NCBI GenBank assembly: GCA_002391235.1
Contig: DGRX01000013.1
Location: 145,825 to 192,467, forward strand
Length of the DNA: 46,643 bases
Origin: Treponema sp. UBA4377
GTDB lineage: Bacteria; Spirochaetota; Spirochaetia; Treponematales; Treponemataceae
Direction of reading: 5' to 3'
The notes beneath the pieces were generated by a model. It had not been told where the DNA came from. It did no database searches and saw nothing but the letters and a program-made list of their open reading frames with translations. Of this stretch, positions 16,275-23,646 are shown one piece after another (position 1 is the first letter of the stretch; each line of letters begins with the position of its first letter). The position numbers were made by a program, and so were the translations under genes.

Positions 16275-17552
16275 ATGAAAAAGCTTTTTCTTTGTTCGGC
16301 GCTTTGCTTTTTTGCCGCCGCTTTTTTTTCCGCGCAAGCCTTTGAGGTCCGCCTGGAGCCGGATCCCCGCTTGGACCAAAGCGTTTTTGGCGCGGCGGAA
16401 ATTCCAGCCGAGCCTTTCATTCGGGCGGCCCTTTTGGCAAGCGGAGCGGATTCCGAGGCCGCGGACAAACTTGCCGCTCGCTTGGAAAGTCTTTGGCGGG
16501 AACTATCTTCCGATATGGGCGAAGGCGAAAGCGTCGAGGAAAGGGCCGACAAAATCCTGTTTTTCATTTACCAGAAAATTCTTTCCAAATACGACTTTTA
16601 CCAGACCCGCGTCGACCTTGCGATGGAAAGCGGCGCGTACAACTGCGTTTCTTCCGCGATAATATTCATGTATTTTTGCAAGGCCGCGGGAATTCCCGTC
16701 GTAGCTAACGAAACGCCCCGGCACGCCTTTTGCTCAATCTTTCAAGACGGCAAGGCTGTCGACGTTGAGACGACAAACCCTTACGGCGTGAACCCCGGAA
16801 AAAAGCGCGGCCAAAACCTTTCAAACGGAAGGACGCAGTACATTACCGTTCCCGCAAAAGATTACTCAGGCCGCCATCTAGTCGACGACCGGCGCGCTGT
16901 CGGAATGATTTACTGCAATCGCATTTCAGCCCTGCAAAGAAAAAAGCGGGACGACCAAACGGTGGGCCTTGCGGTCGACGCATACGAAGTCCAAGGCCAT
17001 TCGCCTGTTTCAAGGAGCGAGCTTGACATTTGCGTCGGAAACGCCTCCAACATTCTCACAAAGGCGGAGCGGGAAGGCGAGGCCATCGCCTTCCTAAAAA
17101 AGGCGGAGGAAATTTTCGGCCCTTCGCAAAACTGGACAAAGAGAATCGCGACAAACTACTATAACTTAACCTTGGGAAAAATAAAAAAAGATCCGCTGGG
17201 AGAAGGCCTTTCGTCGCTGGAGGAAAACAAGGAAAGCCTTTCAAAAAAAGACTTTGACGACCTTAAGGAATACGCCTACTTGACGGCGGCCCAGCTTGCG
17301 GCCAACAAGCGCGACTGGCGCTCCGCCATAAAAACCGCGCTCTCCGGCCTTGCGGAGCTTCCTCAAAGCAAGCGCCTTCAAAACAACAAAAACGTCTACG
17401 AGCAAAACGCCGCGATCGACTTTCACAACGAGGCCGCCGACTTGTTCAATTCCGGCGACAGGGAAGGCGCTCTCCAAAAAATCAAGCAAGGCCTTGAAGA
17501 GCTTCCGGGCAACAAAATCCTCTTGAACGATTTGAGCAAAATGTCCAGATAA
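16275..17552 (+). CDS. Secreted transglutaminase-like protein with TPR-like C-terminus
   Basis: A 425-residue protein with a signal peptide (MKKLFLCSALCFFAAAFFSA). Residues about 95-190 contain YNCVSSAIIFMYFC, ETPRHAFC and VDVETTNPYG, the Cys-His-Asp order of transglutaminase-like thiol domains; most such bacterial domains act as peptidases or binding modules. The second half is helical with repeated AIAFLKKAEEIF-, DWRSAIKTALSGL- and GDREGALQKIKQGL-like units resembling TPRs. Location is probably periplasmic. I chose the ATG at 16275 because it yields a clean signal peptide; the ATG at 16266 lies within the -10 box. The -10 ends 7 nt before this ATG, so the mRNA should be leaderless. The substrate is unknown. 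Confidence 0.75.
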   Translation: MKKLFLCSALCFFAAAFFSAQAFEVRLEPDPRLDQSVFGAAEIPAEPFIRAALLASGADSEAADKLAARLESLWRELSSDMGEGESVEERADKILFFIYQKILSKYDFYQTRVDLAMESGAYNCVSSAIIFMYFCKAAGIPVVANETPRHAFCSIFQDGKAVDVETTNPYGVNPGKKRGQNLSNGRTQYITVPAKDYSGRHLVDDRRAVGMIYCNRISALQRKKRDDQTVGLAVDAYEVQGHSPVSRSELDICVGNASNILTKAEREGEAIAFLKKAEEIFGPSQNWTKRIATNYYNLTLGKIKKDPLGEGLSSLEENKESLSKKDFDDLKEYAYLTAAQLAANKRDWRSAIKTALSGLAELPQSKRLQNNKNVYEQNAAIDFHNEAADLFNSGDREGALQKIKQGLEELPGNKILLNDLSKMSR

Positions 17553-17555
17553 ACT

Positions 17556-17584
17556 TTGACAAAAAAGGCTTTTTGAATTATAAT
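17556..17584 (+). promoter_or_regulatory. Consensus sigma70 promoter immediately before the GGDEF gene
   Basis: TTGACA (17556-17561), 17-nt spacer, TATAAT (17579-17584): a perfect consensus promoter. The ATG is at 17594, so the predicted start of transcription is about 3 nt before the start codon. Confidence 0.85.
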
Positions 17585-17593
17585 TCGTTATAT

Positions 17594-19534
17594 ATGAACG
17601 GCGGCGCGAAAAGAATCGGCGTTGTAGTGAACGACGTCAATTCCGATTACGTTAAGGAAATTGTTGACGGAATTGCTTCTGTTTGCGAAAAATACGAATC
17701 TCCTCTTTTTGATTTCAGCGTCAGCGAATTAAACTATTCTTACAGGCCTTTTGACTACCACCAAAAGGCGCTTTGCGGTTTTTGCAATTCAAAAAACATC
17801 GACGGCTTGATCATTTGTTCCGCGGTTTTGGGAAACCATTCAAAAAAGGAGGAGCTTGAAGCGTTTGTAAAAAGCTTTTCAGGCGTTCCCATTGTCAGCA
17901 TCGGAATGAAAATCCCCGGCGTTCCAAGCGTTTTGTGCGATTCAAAAAGCGGCATCGAGACGATTTTAGACGACTTTATCGGCCATCACGCTTGCAAAAA
18001 ATTCTGCATTGTCGGAATCGTTCCCGGTTCCGAAGAGGCCAACGAACGCGCCGAGATAATTAAGAATTATTTAATGGCAAAGAACCTCCGTTTTGACGAG
18101 CGAAGCCGCATTGGCGGAAACTTCACGTACGAAAGCGCCATGGAGTTTTTGGACGAGTATTGGGAAGAAAAAGGCTCCTTTGACTTTGACGCTGTTTTTG
18201 CCTTGAACGACGACATGGCTTTTGCCGTAATAGACTTTTGCGCCAAGCATAAAATCGCCATTCCCGAAAAAGTTCGCGTGGCCGGCTTTGACGACGTTCC
18301 CCGCGCGGAATTTAGCGTTCCGTCGCTTACGACTGTAAACCAACAAGTCTTTGAACAAGGGCAATGCGCCGCCGAGGCTTTGTTCGCGCTCTTGAACAAA
18401 AAAAAGGCGCCGACGCAGATTCCTGTAATGTCTTCGGCCCGCTTTAGAAAGTCCTGCGGCTGCGCTCTCCAGGACCAAAACATCGAAGGCCGCGCCCTTG
18501 ACGTAAAGAGAACTGGCGACATGACCGCCACCGAATGGCTTGGAAAGAAAACCCAGTTCCACGTGATGAACAACTTTTTGTCGCTTGGACAAAATCATCT
18601 CAACTTGGCTAAATTCCGCAGGACTTTCAAGGAGTTGGTGGAACGCTTTGACGTGAGCGCGGCGGCCCTTTGCGTTTACGAGGAGCCGCTTTATGTAAAG
18701 GAAGGCAACCAAGAACTGAGCCTTCCCGGCAAGGCTTTTGTCATGGCTTCCTTCGACAGCTCCCTGAATTTTATCCAAAACATTAACGAAAATCCAATCG
18801 CCTTTAATCCAAACGAAAAAATGCTGCCCGACGTTGGAATCAATTTTTCGCGCGGCCAATACATCGCTTGGATTCTTTCAAACTGCGAAACCCAGTACGG
18901 CTATATTGTCTTTAGGAAGGGCAGCTACGAAAATTTGATTTATTCAATGATGTGCATAGAGCTGTCCCGCTTTGCCAGTTCCGCTTGGGAAAGCAGCCGC
19001 GCCGAAAAAGTCGCGAAAGCCCAGCAAGAAAGCGCGGCCCGCCTTAACATGATTTCAAAGACCGACGAAATGACCGGCCTCTTGAACCGCCGCGGCTTTA
19101 TGGAGTTGGGCCAGCAAACTATTGACATCGCCGTCGTCTTAAAGCAGGGCGGAATGGTGATTTTTGGCGACATGGACGGCTTAAAGTTCATCAACGACAA
19201 TTTCGGCCATGACGCCGGCGACCGCGCGATCAAGGCCGAGGCCGAAATCCTTAAAAAGAATTTTAGGGCCTCGGACATTGTCGGCCGTCTTGGCGGAGAC
19301 GAGTTTGTTATTGTCGCCGCCGGCTTGGCGGAGCCGCGGCTTGCCGAAATTCGCGAGAACATCAACGCGGCCTGCCGCGCGTGGAACATCGTTCACAACG
19401 AAGGCTTTGAGCTTTCGATAAGCATGGGCTGCATTTCTTTTGACGAGAACACAAAGTATTTGGAAGACATTTTGCGCGAGGCGGATTCGCTTTTGTACGA
19501 AGAAAAGCGCCTAAAGCATAACGCCCGCCGCTAG
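17594..19534 (+). CDS. Diguanylate cyclase with LacI-type periplasmic-binding-fold sensor (HTH-less) and GGDEF domain
   Basis: A 646-residue soluble protein. Residues about 5-295 are a LacI/GalR-type ligand-binding domain (KRIGVVVNDVNSDYVKEIVD, NIDGLIICS, FDAVFALNDDMAFAVIDFC, VRVAGFDDVPRAEFSVPSLT) with no N-terminal helix-turn-helix. A linker region of about 200 residues follows, and the C-terminus is a GGDEF domain: GDMDGLKFINDNFGHDAGD, then RLGGDEFVIV with GGDEF at 567-571. RASD at 558-561, five residues before GGDEF, is a product-inhibition I-site. It should make c-di-GMP in response to a small ligand, perhaps a sugar (inference). The ATG at 17594 is fixed by the promoter; a TTG at 17573 lies inside it. 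The stop overlaps the convergent trpR-like stop by 4 nt. Confidence 0.92.
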   Translation: MNGGAKRIGVVVNDVNSDYVKEIVDGIASVCEKYESPLFDFSVSELNYSYRPFDYHQKALCGFCNSKNIDGLIICSAVLGNHSKKEELEAFVKSFSGVPIVSIGMKIPGVPSVLCDSKSGIETILDDFIGHHACKKFCIVGIVPGSEEANERAEIIKNYLMAKNLRFDERSRIGGNFTYESAMEFLDEYWEEKGSFDFDAVFALNDDMAFAVIDFCAKHKIAIPEKVRVAGFDDVPRAEFSVPSLTTVNQQVFEQGQCAAEALFALLNKKKAPTQIPVMSSARFRKSCGCALQDQNIEGRALDVKRTGDMTATEWLGKKTQFHVMNNFLSLGQNHLNLAKFRRTFKELVERFDVSAAALCVYEEPLYVKEGNQELSLPGKAFVMASFDSSLNFIQNINENPIAFNPNEKMLPDVGINFSRGQYIAWILSNCETQYGYIVFRKGSYENLIYSMMCIELSRFASSAWESSRAEKVAKAQQESAARLNMISKTDEMTGLLNRRGFMELGQQTIDIAVVLKQGGMVIFGDMDGLKFINDNFGHDAGDRAIKAEAEILKKNFRASDIVGRLGGDEFVIVAAGLAEPRLAEIRENINAACRAWNIVHNEGFELSISMGCISFDENTKYLEDILREADSLLYEEKRLKHNARR

Positions 19535-19824
19535 CTTAGCTTGTCCAAAATCTTTTTAAAGGCGCTGTTTTCCTTTCTTAGCTCTTTTGAGCCGCGGGTG
19601 ATTTTGCACAGGGACATGTTGAACTTTTTGGCTATTTCGCGCTGGGGAGTTCCCTTGTAAAGCTCTTTTACGCTAAGCCAGCGCTTTGAAAAGTCCGCGC
19701 GCTCGGCGGGAGTGCAGAGGCAGGACAAGAATTCCTGGGCTTCCGTTTGCGAGGAGCATTCCGCGAGAATCTTGCAAATTTCGTTGAAGCTTTCGGCCAC
19801 CGCCGAATCTTTTGTTTCTGCCAT
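19531..19824 (-). CDS. trpR: Trp repressor family transcriptional regulator
   Basis: A 97-residue protein of the TrpR family. The helix-turn-helix region reads TPQREIAKKFNMSLCKITRG, closely following E. coli TrpR (QREL...ITRGSNSL), and SCLCTPAERADFSKRWLSVKEL matches the family core. It should bind DNA as a dimer with tryptophan or another corepressor; no trp biosynthesis genes are present here. The ATG at 19824 is 7 nt from a TATTCT box, so the mRNA should be leaderless. Longer in-frame starts would run through the promoter and into a structured repeat. It converges on the GGDEF gene. Confidence 0.85.
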   Translation of the reverse strand: MAETKDSAVAESFNEICKILAECSSQTEAQEFLSCLCTPAERADFSKRWLSVKELYKGTPQREIAKKFNMSLCKITRGSKELRKENSAFKKILDKLS

Positions 19825-19831
19825 TAGAAAC

Positions 19832-19860
19832 AGAATAGCGCGCAAAAGTCCTTTTGTCAA
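19832..19860 (-). promoter_or_regulatory. Sigma70 promoter of the trpR-like gene (leaderless geometry)
   Basis: Minus strand: TTGACA (19855-19860), 17-nt spacer ending in GCGCGC, TATTCT (19832-19837), then 7 nt to the ATG at 19824. Confidence 0.8.
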
Positions 19861-19893
19861 ATTTCTCCAAGGAAAACATATTGAAAGTGATGC

Positions 19894-20022
19894 AAAACGC
19901 TCTCGGGAGAATCGAACGGCCTTTCTTGCGGTTGAAGCCGTGATGTACATATACTTCAATTTTGCTTCGCAAAATTGGCGGCTTCAAAGCAAGCGGCCGT
20001 CCGCCTTCTCCCTGCGCGTTTT
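19894..20022 (-). repeat. Structured intergenic repeat, family 1, copy c
   Basis: On the minus strand: AAAACGCGCAGGGAGAAGG, CGGACGGCC, a GAAGCCG stem partner, the apical hairpin CAATTTTGC-GAA-GCAAAATTG, TGTACA, CGGCTTC, then GGCCGTTCGATTCTCCC and GAGAGCGTTTT. Compared with copy a (7320-7460) the unpaired blocks are kept and both sides of the stems change together. It lies upstream of the trpR promoter in the same orientation. Confidence 0.65.
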
Positions 20023-20070
20023 TAATTGTTTGTAATGTGTTTTCCTTGAAGAAATTTAAATAAAATCGGA

Positions 20071-20129
20071 AAAAACACGGGCGAAAGGTCTGTATGCCGG
20101 GAGCATACGGGGCTTTCGCTCGTGTTTTT
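20071..20129. terminator. Long symmetric hairpin (bidirectional terminator candidate)
   Basis: AAAAACACG / CGTGTTTTT outer arms, GCGAAAG / CTTTCGC, and an inner GTATGC-CGGGA-GCATAC stem. The A- and T-tracts at the ends make it terminator-like on both strands. It lies between the family 1 repeat and the promoter of the 20199 gene; no gene ends here, so its role is unclear. Confidence 0.5.
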
Positions 20130-20159
20130 ACCATTCTTATGCGTTTATCGCAAAAACAT

Positions 20160-20188
20160 TTGATTAAATTTAAAAAGCGCGCTATTAT
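20160..20188 (+). promoter_or_regulatory. Sigma70 promoter of the 20199 gene
   Basis: TTGATT (20160-20165), 17-nt spacer ending in GCGCGC, TATTAT (20183-20188). It lies 10 nt before the chosen GTG start. Confidence 0.7.
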
Positions 20189-20198
20189 TAAAGTTACT

Positions 20199-21263
20199 GT
20201 GGAAGCTCAATTTGAAAACATCGACATAAGCGAGTTTTTCGACAAGCAGGACGTCCAGGAAAAGGACGACGGAATCGTCGTTTTTACCAAAAAGCAGCAG
20301 GACATGTTCGACGCCGTTTTGCCGCATTTGCGCGACGCCAATCCCGACCGCTTTGAAACTTTTTTGACCCGAATCGACGACCTTAACGACTTGGCCAAAA
20401 GCATCGCCCGCTTTCCGTCTTTGTTGGAGCGCCACCGCTTGGCCGGAGGGGAGCGCACGCCGACTTCCTTGATCGACTCGCTTATCGAGCACCAAGACCA
20501 AGGCGACGCGCTCTTGCAGCTTCCGTCAAAGGCCACTCTGGGAAAGGGCTTTTTGATCGCAAAAATCCACACTTTTTCTTCGCTTTCAAAAATCGCCAAG
20601 AACATCGGCGAGGACGACAAAAAGGTCAACGACTTGCGCAACGAGGCCGTCACGATGATGTTCTCGCTTTTGGCCGAGGACGTTTACCTAAACTGCATCC
20701 GCGACAAGAGCGTGGAGATTGACTTGCGCCGCGAGATGGCGATGAGCCTTCTTTTGCTGTGGGAGCACCGCAACGACGAGGCCATCGAGCAAATCGCGCC
20801 TGTTTTGCAAAGCATTTGGACCGCGCGCCGAAAGCTGGCTCCAGCCTTTGGAACGATGATGGGCACCAGCGAGTTGATTTTGATTTCCATGCAAATGGAC
20901 GAGATGTGGACCAACTTCATAAAGGACAGGCTTAGCGACCCGATGGTGAGCCAGGCGATGGAGGAATTCCTTTTTGGCATTTCCTTTGAGCAGATAAAGG
21001 CCTTGCGCGAAATTCTTAAAGGCCAGGGAATCAAGGCGATCGGCCGCGACGAGGTTTCAAAGTATTTGGGCGTTCACGTAAAGACCGACGCCGGCTTGGA
21101 CTACCGCGACTTTTACTCGATGTACACCCTGCGCCGGGACAACGCCCGCGCTCGCTCGCGCCTCAACGCCTCCGGCCCGCAAAAAACGCTTGAAGACTAC
21201 TTCATTCAATTTGTTATGAGATTCAACAAGGAGAAGCAAAAACATGACAGTTTCGCAAAATAA
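20199..21263 (+). CDS. Conserved-looking hypothetical protein, helical, cytoplasmic
   Basis: I do not recognise this 354-residue family. It has no signal peptide or membrane segment and is rich in helices and charged residues (for example FTKKQQDMFDAVLPHLRDA, LIEHQDQGDALLQLPSK, MSLLLLWEHRNDEAIEQI). It is the first gene of a unit with an XRE-cupin regulator, which it overlaps by 20 nt, and then argR, so a link to regulation is possible but unproven. The GTG at 20199 is chosen because it lies just after a good promoter; an ATG at 20138 lies upstream of the -35 and cannot be on the main transcript. Its 5' leader would be about 3-4 nt. Confidence 0.65.
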   Translation: MEAQFENIDISEFFDKQDVQEKDDGIVVFTKKQQDMFDAVLPHLRDANPDRFETFLTRIDDLNDLAKSIARFPSLLERHRLAGGERTPTSLIDSLIEHQDQGDALLQLPSKATLGKGFLIAKIHTFSSLSKIAKNIGEDDKKVNDLRNEAVTMMFSLLAEDVYLNCIRDKSVEIDLRREMAMSLLLLWEHRNDEAIEQIAPVLQSIWTARRKLAPAFGTMMGTSELILISMQMDEMWTNFIKDRLSDPMVSQAMEEFLFGISFEQIKALREILKGQGIKAIGRDEVSKYLGVHVKTDAGLDYRDFYSMYTLRRDNARARSRLNASGPQKTLEDYFIQFVMRFNKEKQKHDSFAK

Positions 21264-21834
21264 AAAGGCGCCTTATCATTTTGGCGAAAAACTGCGTTCC
21301 GTCCGCGAGCGAAAGGGCTTCACTCTTAAAGTGGTCGCCCAGCGCGCCGGCGTAAGCGAAAGCCTTGTCTCGCAAATCGAACGAAACCGCGTAAGCCCTG
21401 CCATAGACACGCTTTTGGCCTTGGCCGAAGTCTTGGACATCAACTTGGAATTTTTGTTCGAGGAATACCGCAAAAAGCATCCGGTCGAAATCATCGGAGC
21501 CGGGGAAAGGCGCAGCGTGGAGGAAGACGGAGTCCTTTACGAGGAAATCGTTCATCCCAACAGCGACGACGGAAGCCATATGATGGAATCCTACTTGATC
21601 ACAATTCCGCCGCATTCGCAAACCCACCGCGGCTCCTACGGGCACATCGGCCGCGAAACTGGCTTTGTCCTTAGCGGGCAGGGCGAGCTTCACTACGAGC
21701 AAAACGTTTACCAAATAAAAGCCGGCGACGGCATTTCATTCAGCGCCGGAGCGCCGCATGTTTTGGTCAACAACGGCGACCAAGAGTTAAAGGCTGTGTG
21801 GACCGTGACGCCCAGCCAAAGATTCAACAAATAG
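21244..21834 (+). CDS. XRE-family transcriptional regulator with C-terminal cupin domain
   Basis: A 196-residue regulator. Residues about 14-70 form an XRE helix-turn-helix (KLRSVRERKGFTLKVVAQRA, GVSESLVSQIERNRVSP). Residues about 110-190 are a cupin barrel (HSQTHRGSYGHIGRETGFVL, SGQGELHY, ISFSAGAPHVLVN), which usually binds a small effector or a metal. This architecture resembles PuuR-type regulators of polyamine and other small-molecule pathways; the effector is not identifiable here. The ATG at 21244 has AGGAG 10 nt upstream and overlaps the preceding gene by 20 nt, so the two are co-transcribed and probably translationally coupled. argR follows after 9 nt. Confidence 0.9.
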   Translation: MTVSQNKKAPYHFGEKLRSVRERKGFTLKVVAQRAGVSESLVSQIERNRVSPAIDTLLALAEVLDINLEFLFEEYRKKHPVEIIGAGERRSVEEDGVLYEEIVHPNSDDGSHMMESYLITIPPHSQTHRGSYGHIGRETGFVLSGQGELHYEQNVYQIKAGDGISFSAGAPHVLVNNGDQELKAVWTVTPSQRFNK

Positions 21835-21843
21835 GACTAAAAG

Positions 21844-22317
21844 ATGAAAGAAAGAAGCGGCCGCTTGAAGGCCATTAGAAAACTGATCAAGGCCAATAAA
21901 ATAGAAAGCCAAGAAAAGCTGCTTAACCTTTTGACCGAAGAAGGCTTTGAGGTTACGCAAGCGACTCTTTCGCGCGACCTAAAGCTTTTGAAAGTCGGAA
22001 AAATCGCCGACGGCCGCGACGGCTATGTCTACACGCTGCCTACGGAGGAGGAACGGCAGGAAAGCGACCGCCTCTTCGCGCAGGATTTTTTGCGCGGCTA
22101 CATCAGCATAGAATGTTCTGGGAACATTGTCGTCATAAAAACCTTTCCGGGGCACGCAAGCCCGGTTTGCAACGCGCTTGACTGCATGAACTTTGACGAG
22201 ATTTTGGGAACAGTAGCCGGCGAAAACTGCCTCTTTGCCTGTTTGCGCGAGGGCGTAAGCGGCGCTTCCTTCCTTAAAAAACTGAAAGAAAAAATCCCGG
22301 AGCTTGAAACGCTATAG
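21844..22317 (+). CDS. argR: Arginine repressor family protein
   Basis: A 157-residue protein of standard ArgR length. The N-terminal winged helix reads RLKAIRKLIKANKIESQEKL and VTQATLSRDLKLLKVGKI. The C-terminal oligomerisation and ligand domain contains NIVVIKTFPGHASPVCNALD and GTVAGENCLFAC. The ligand motif normally ends GDD; here it is GEN (Glu127, Asn128), replacing the two aspartates that contact arginine in E. coli ArgR. Corepressor affinity or identity may therefore differ. It starts 9 nt after the XRE-cupin gene. The stop overlaps the convergent HD-GYP stop by 6 nt at a CTATAG palindrome. Confidence 0.92.
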   Translation: MKERSGRLKAIRKLIKANKIESQEKLLNLLTEEGFEVTQATLSRDLKLLKVGKIADGRDGYVYTLPTEEERQESDRLFAQDFLRGYISIECSGNIVVIKTFPGHASPVCNALDCMNFDEILGTVAGENCLFACLREGVSGASFLKKLKEKIPELETL

Positions 22318-23646
22318 AATTTCGAGGGCGGCGGCGACAACGTCTGGATCAAATTGGCTTCCGGCATTGGCCTTTATTTCCGCCTTTGCCTCTTCTACAG
22401 TCATGGCTTTTTTGTAGCTTCTCTCGTGGATCAAAGCGTCAAAAGTGTCCGCCACCGCGATGATTCTCGCGCAAAGGGGGATGTCTTTTCCAGCCAGGCC
22501 GTCAGGATATCCTTTGCCGTCAAAGCGTTCGTGGTGGCTTCTGACATTGGCCGCCATCTCGGGCATTTCGTGGATTCTAGACAAAATGCGCTCGCCGATG
22601 ACAGTGTGCCTTTTCATCTGCTCGTATTCTTCGTCGGTAAAGGCGCCTTGCTTTGAGGTTATGTCTTCGGACACGCCGATAATTCCAATGTCGTGCAAGA
22701 TCGCTGTGTAGTAAATTTTTTGCGCCTCGTTTTTGGGAAGGGCCATCATGTAGGCTATCTTTCGCGCGTTTTCGGCGACGTTTTCGGAGTGGTTGTTGCG
22801 GTTCGCGTCGGCTACGTCAATTGTCGCGGCCAGCGCGTCGATGATTTGCGCCGAAAGCATTTCTTTTTGCTTGTCGCGCTTGTGGATTTTTTCTGATTCT
22901 ATGGCCGCCTTTGCCTCTAGGTTCTTTTGCAGCTCGTTCAATTCCGCCCGCTTTCTGGAAAGTTCCGCGTAGTCGGGGGAAACAAGGACAAAAAGGCAAA
23001 GAATCAATGAAAAGAGCGAAAAGAAATTTGTCAATAGAATTTTGGGAAACAAAAAGTATTGCAATACCGGTCCGGCCACAGACGTAAGCAAGAGGCAGAG
23101 CAAGACCGCGAAAATTTGGCCGGGCAGGCGCTTGTGGAGAAGCATGAATGTTCCGCCGCATTCAATCAAAAAGAACAGCGGAATGCCTATGCAAAGCGTG
23201 TGCAGCTTTCCGTATTCGTAGAAGCCTCTCTCAAACGAAAAAAATATTCCCGTTGGAATGTTGGCGACTAAAAGCGTAAGGAACGTGACCAGAACTAGGC
23301 GCGAAAGAAAGAGCAGGGGAACTCCTACCTTTTTCTTTAGGCCGAATGATATGAAAAACAAGTGCAAGGTGTAGAACAATACGCTTGAGGAGGCAAAGTA
23401 CAACGTGTTTAGCGCTATGTTGAACCAAATCGGAACTTTGTCCGGGAACGAAATTGTCAGCGCCGTTCCTATGTCAAGAATGATGGCGATGATTTGGCAA
23501 AAAACCAACCGCCTGAATGTGTCGTTTACAGGGCTTGTGTTGTAGTATTTTTTTCGCAAGTAAATGTACAAAAGCGCGATAAAGCAAAGCGCGGCGGCTT
23601 CAAAGTTTATGTTGTACGCAAGGCCGGATGCGTCTTTAAGATTCAT
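22312..23646 (-). CDS. 7TM-sensor HD-GYP domain protein (c-di-GMP phosphodiesterase-like), divergent
   Basis: A 444-residue protein. Residues about 15-225 contain roughly seven membrane segments, a coiled coil follows at about 225-265, then an HD-GYP domain: AILHDIGIIG (HD 318-319), HTVIGERIL, HHERFDGKGYPDGL (371-384) and IAVADTFDALIHERSYK. HD-GYP domains hydrolyse c-di-GMP. Two departures from the usual pattern: Ile322 where HDIGK has Lys, and NNHSENVAENA instead of YTxGHSxRV. Activity may be altered. The ATG at 23646 has a strong AGGAGG and overlaps the upstream HD-GYP gene by 11 nt; starting at 23676 would lengthen the overlap without an SD. Confidence 0.88.
   Translation of the reverse strand: MNLKDASGLAYNINFEAAALCFIALLYIYLRKKYYNTSPVNDTFRRLVFCQIIAIILDIGTALTISFPDKVPIWFNIALNTLYFASSSVLFYTLHLFFISFGLKKKVGVPLLFLSRLVLVTFLTLLVANIPTGIFFSFERGFYEYGKLHTLCIGIPLFFLIECGGTFMLLHKRLPGQIFAVLLCLLLTSVAGPVLQYFLFPKILLTNFFSLFSLILCLFVLVSPDYAELSRKRAELNELQKNLEAKAAIESEKIHKRDKQKEMLSAQIIDALAATIDVADANRNNHSENVAENARKIAYMMALPKNEAQKIYYTAILHDIGIIGVSEDITSKQGAFTDEEYEQMKRHTVIGERILSRIHEMPEMAANVRSHHERFDGKGYPDGLAGKDIPLCARIIAVADTFDALIHERSYKKAMTVEEAKAEIKANAGSQFDPDVVAAALEIL

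Noticed and set aside
17573..17593. Upstream TTG start for the GGDEF protein
   Set aside because: The TTG lies between the -35 and -10 boxes of a perfect promoter, so it cannot be on that transcript.
19900..19930. T-arm-like GTTCGATTC in family 1 repeats as evidence of a tRNA gene
   Set aside because: No acceptor stem, anticodon arm or CCA end can be fitted; the sequence is part of the long terminal stem of the repeat.
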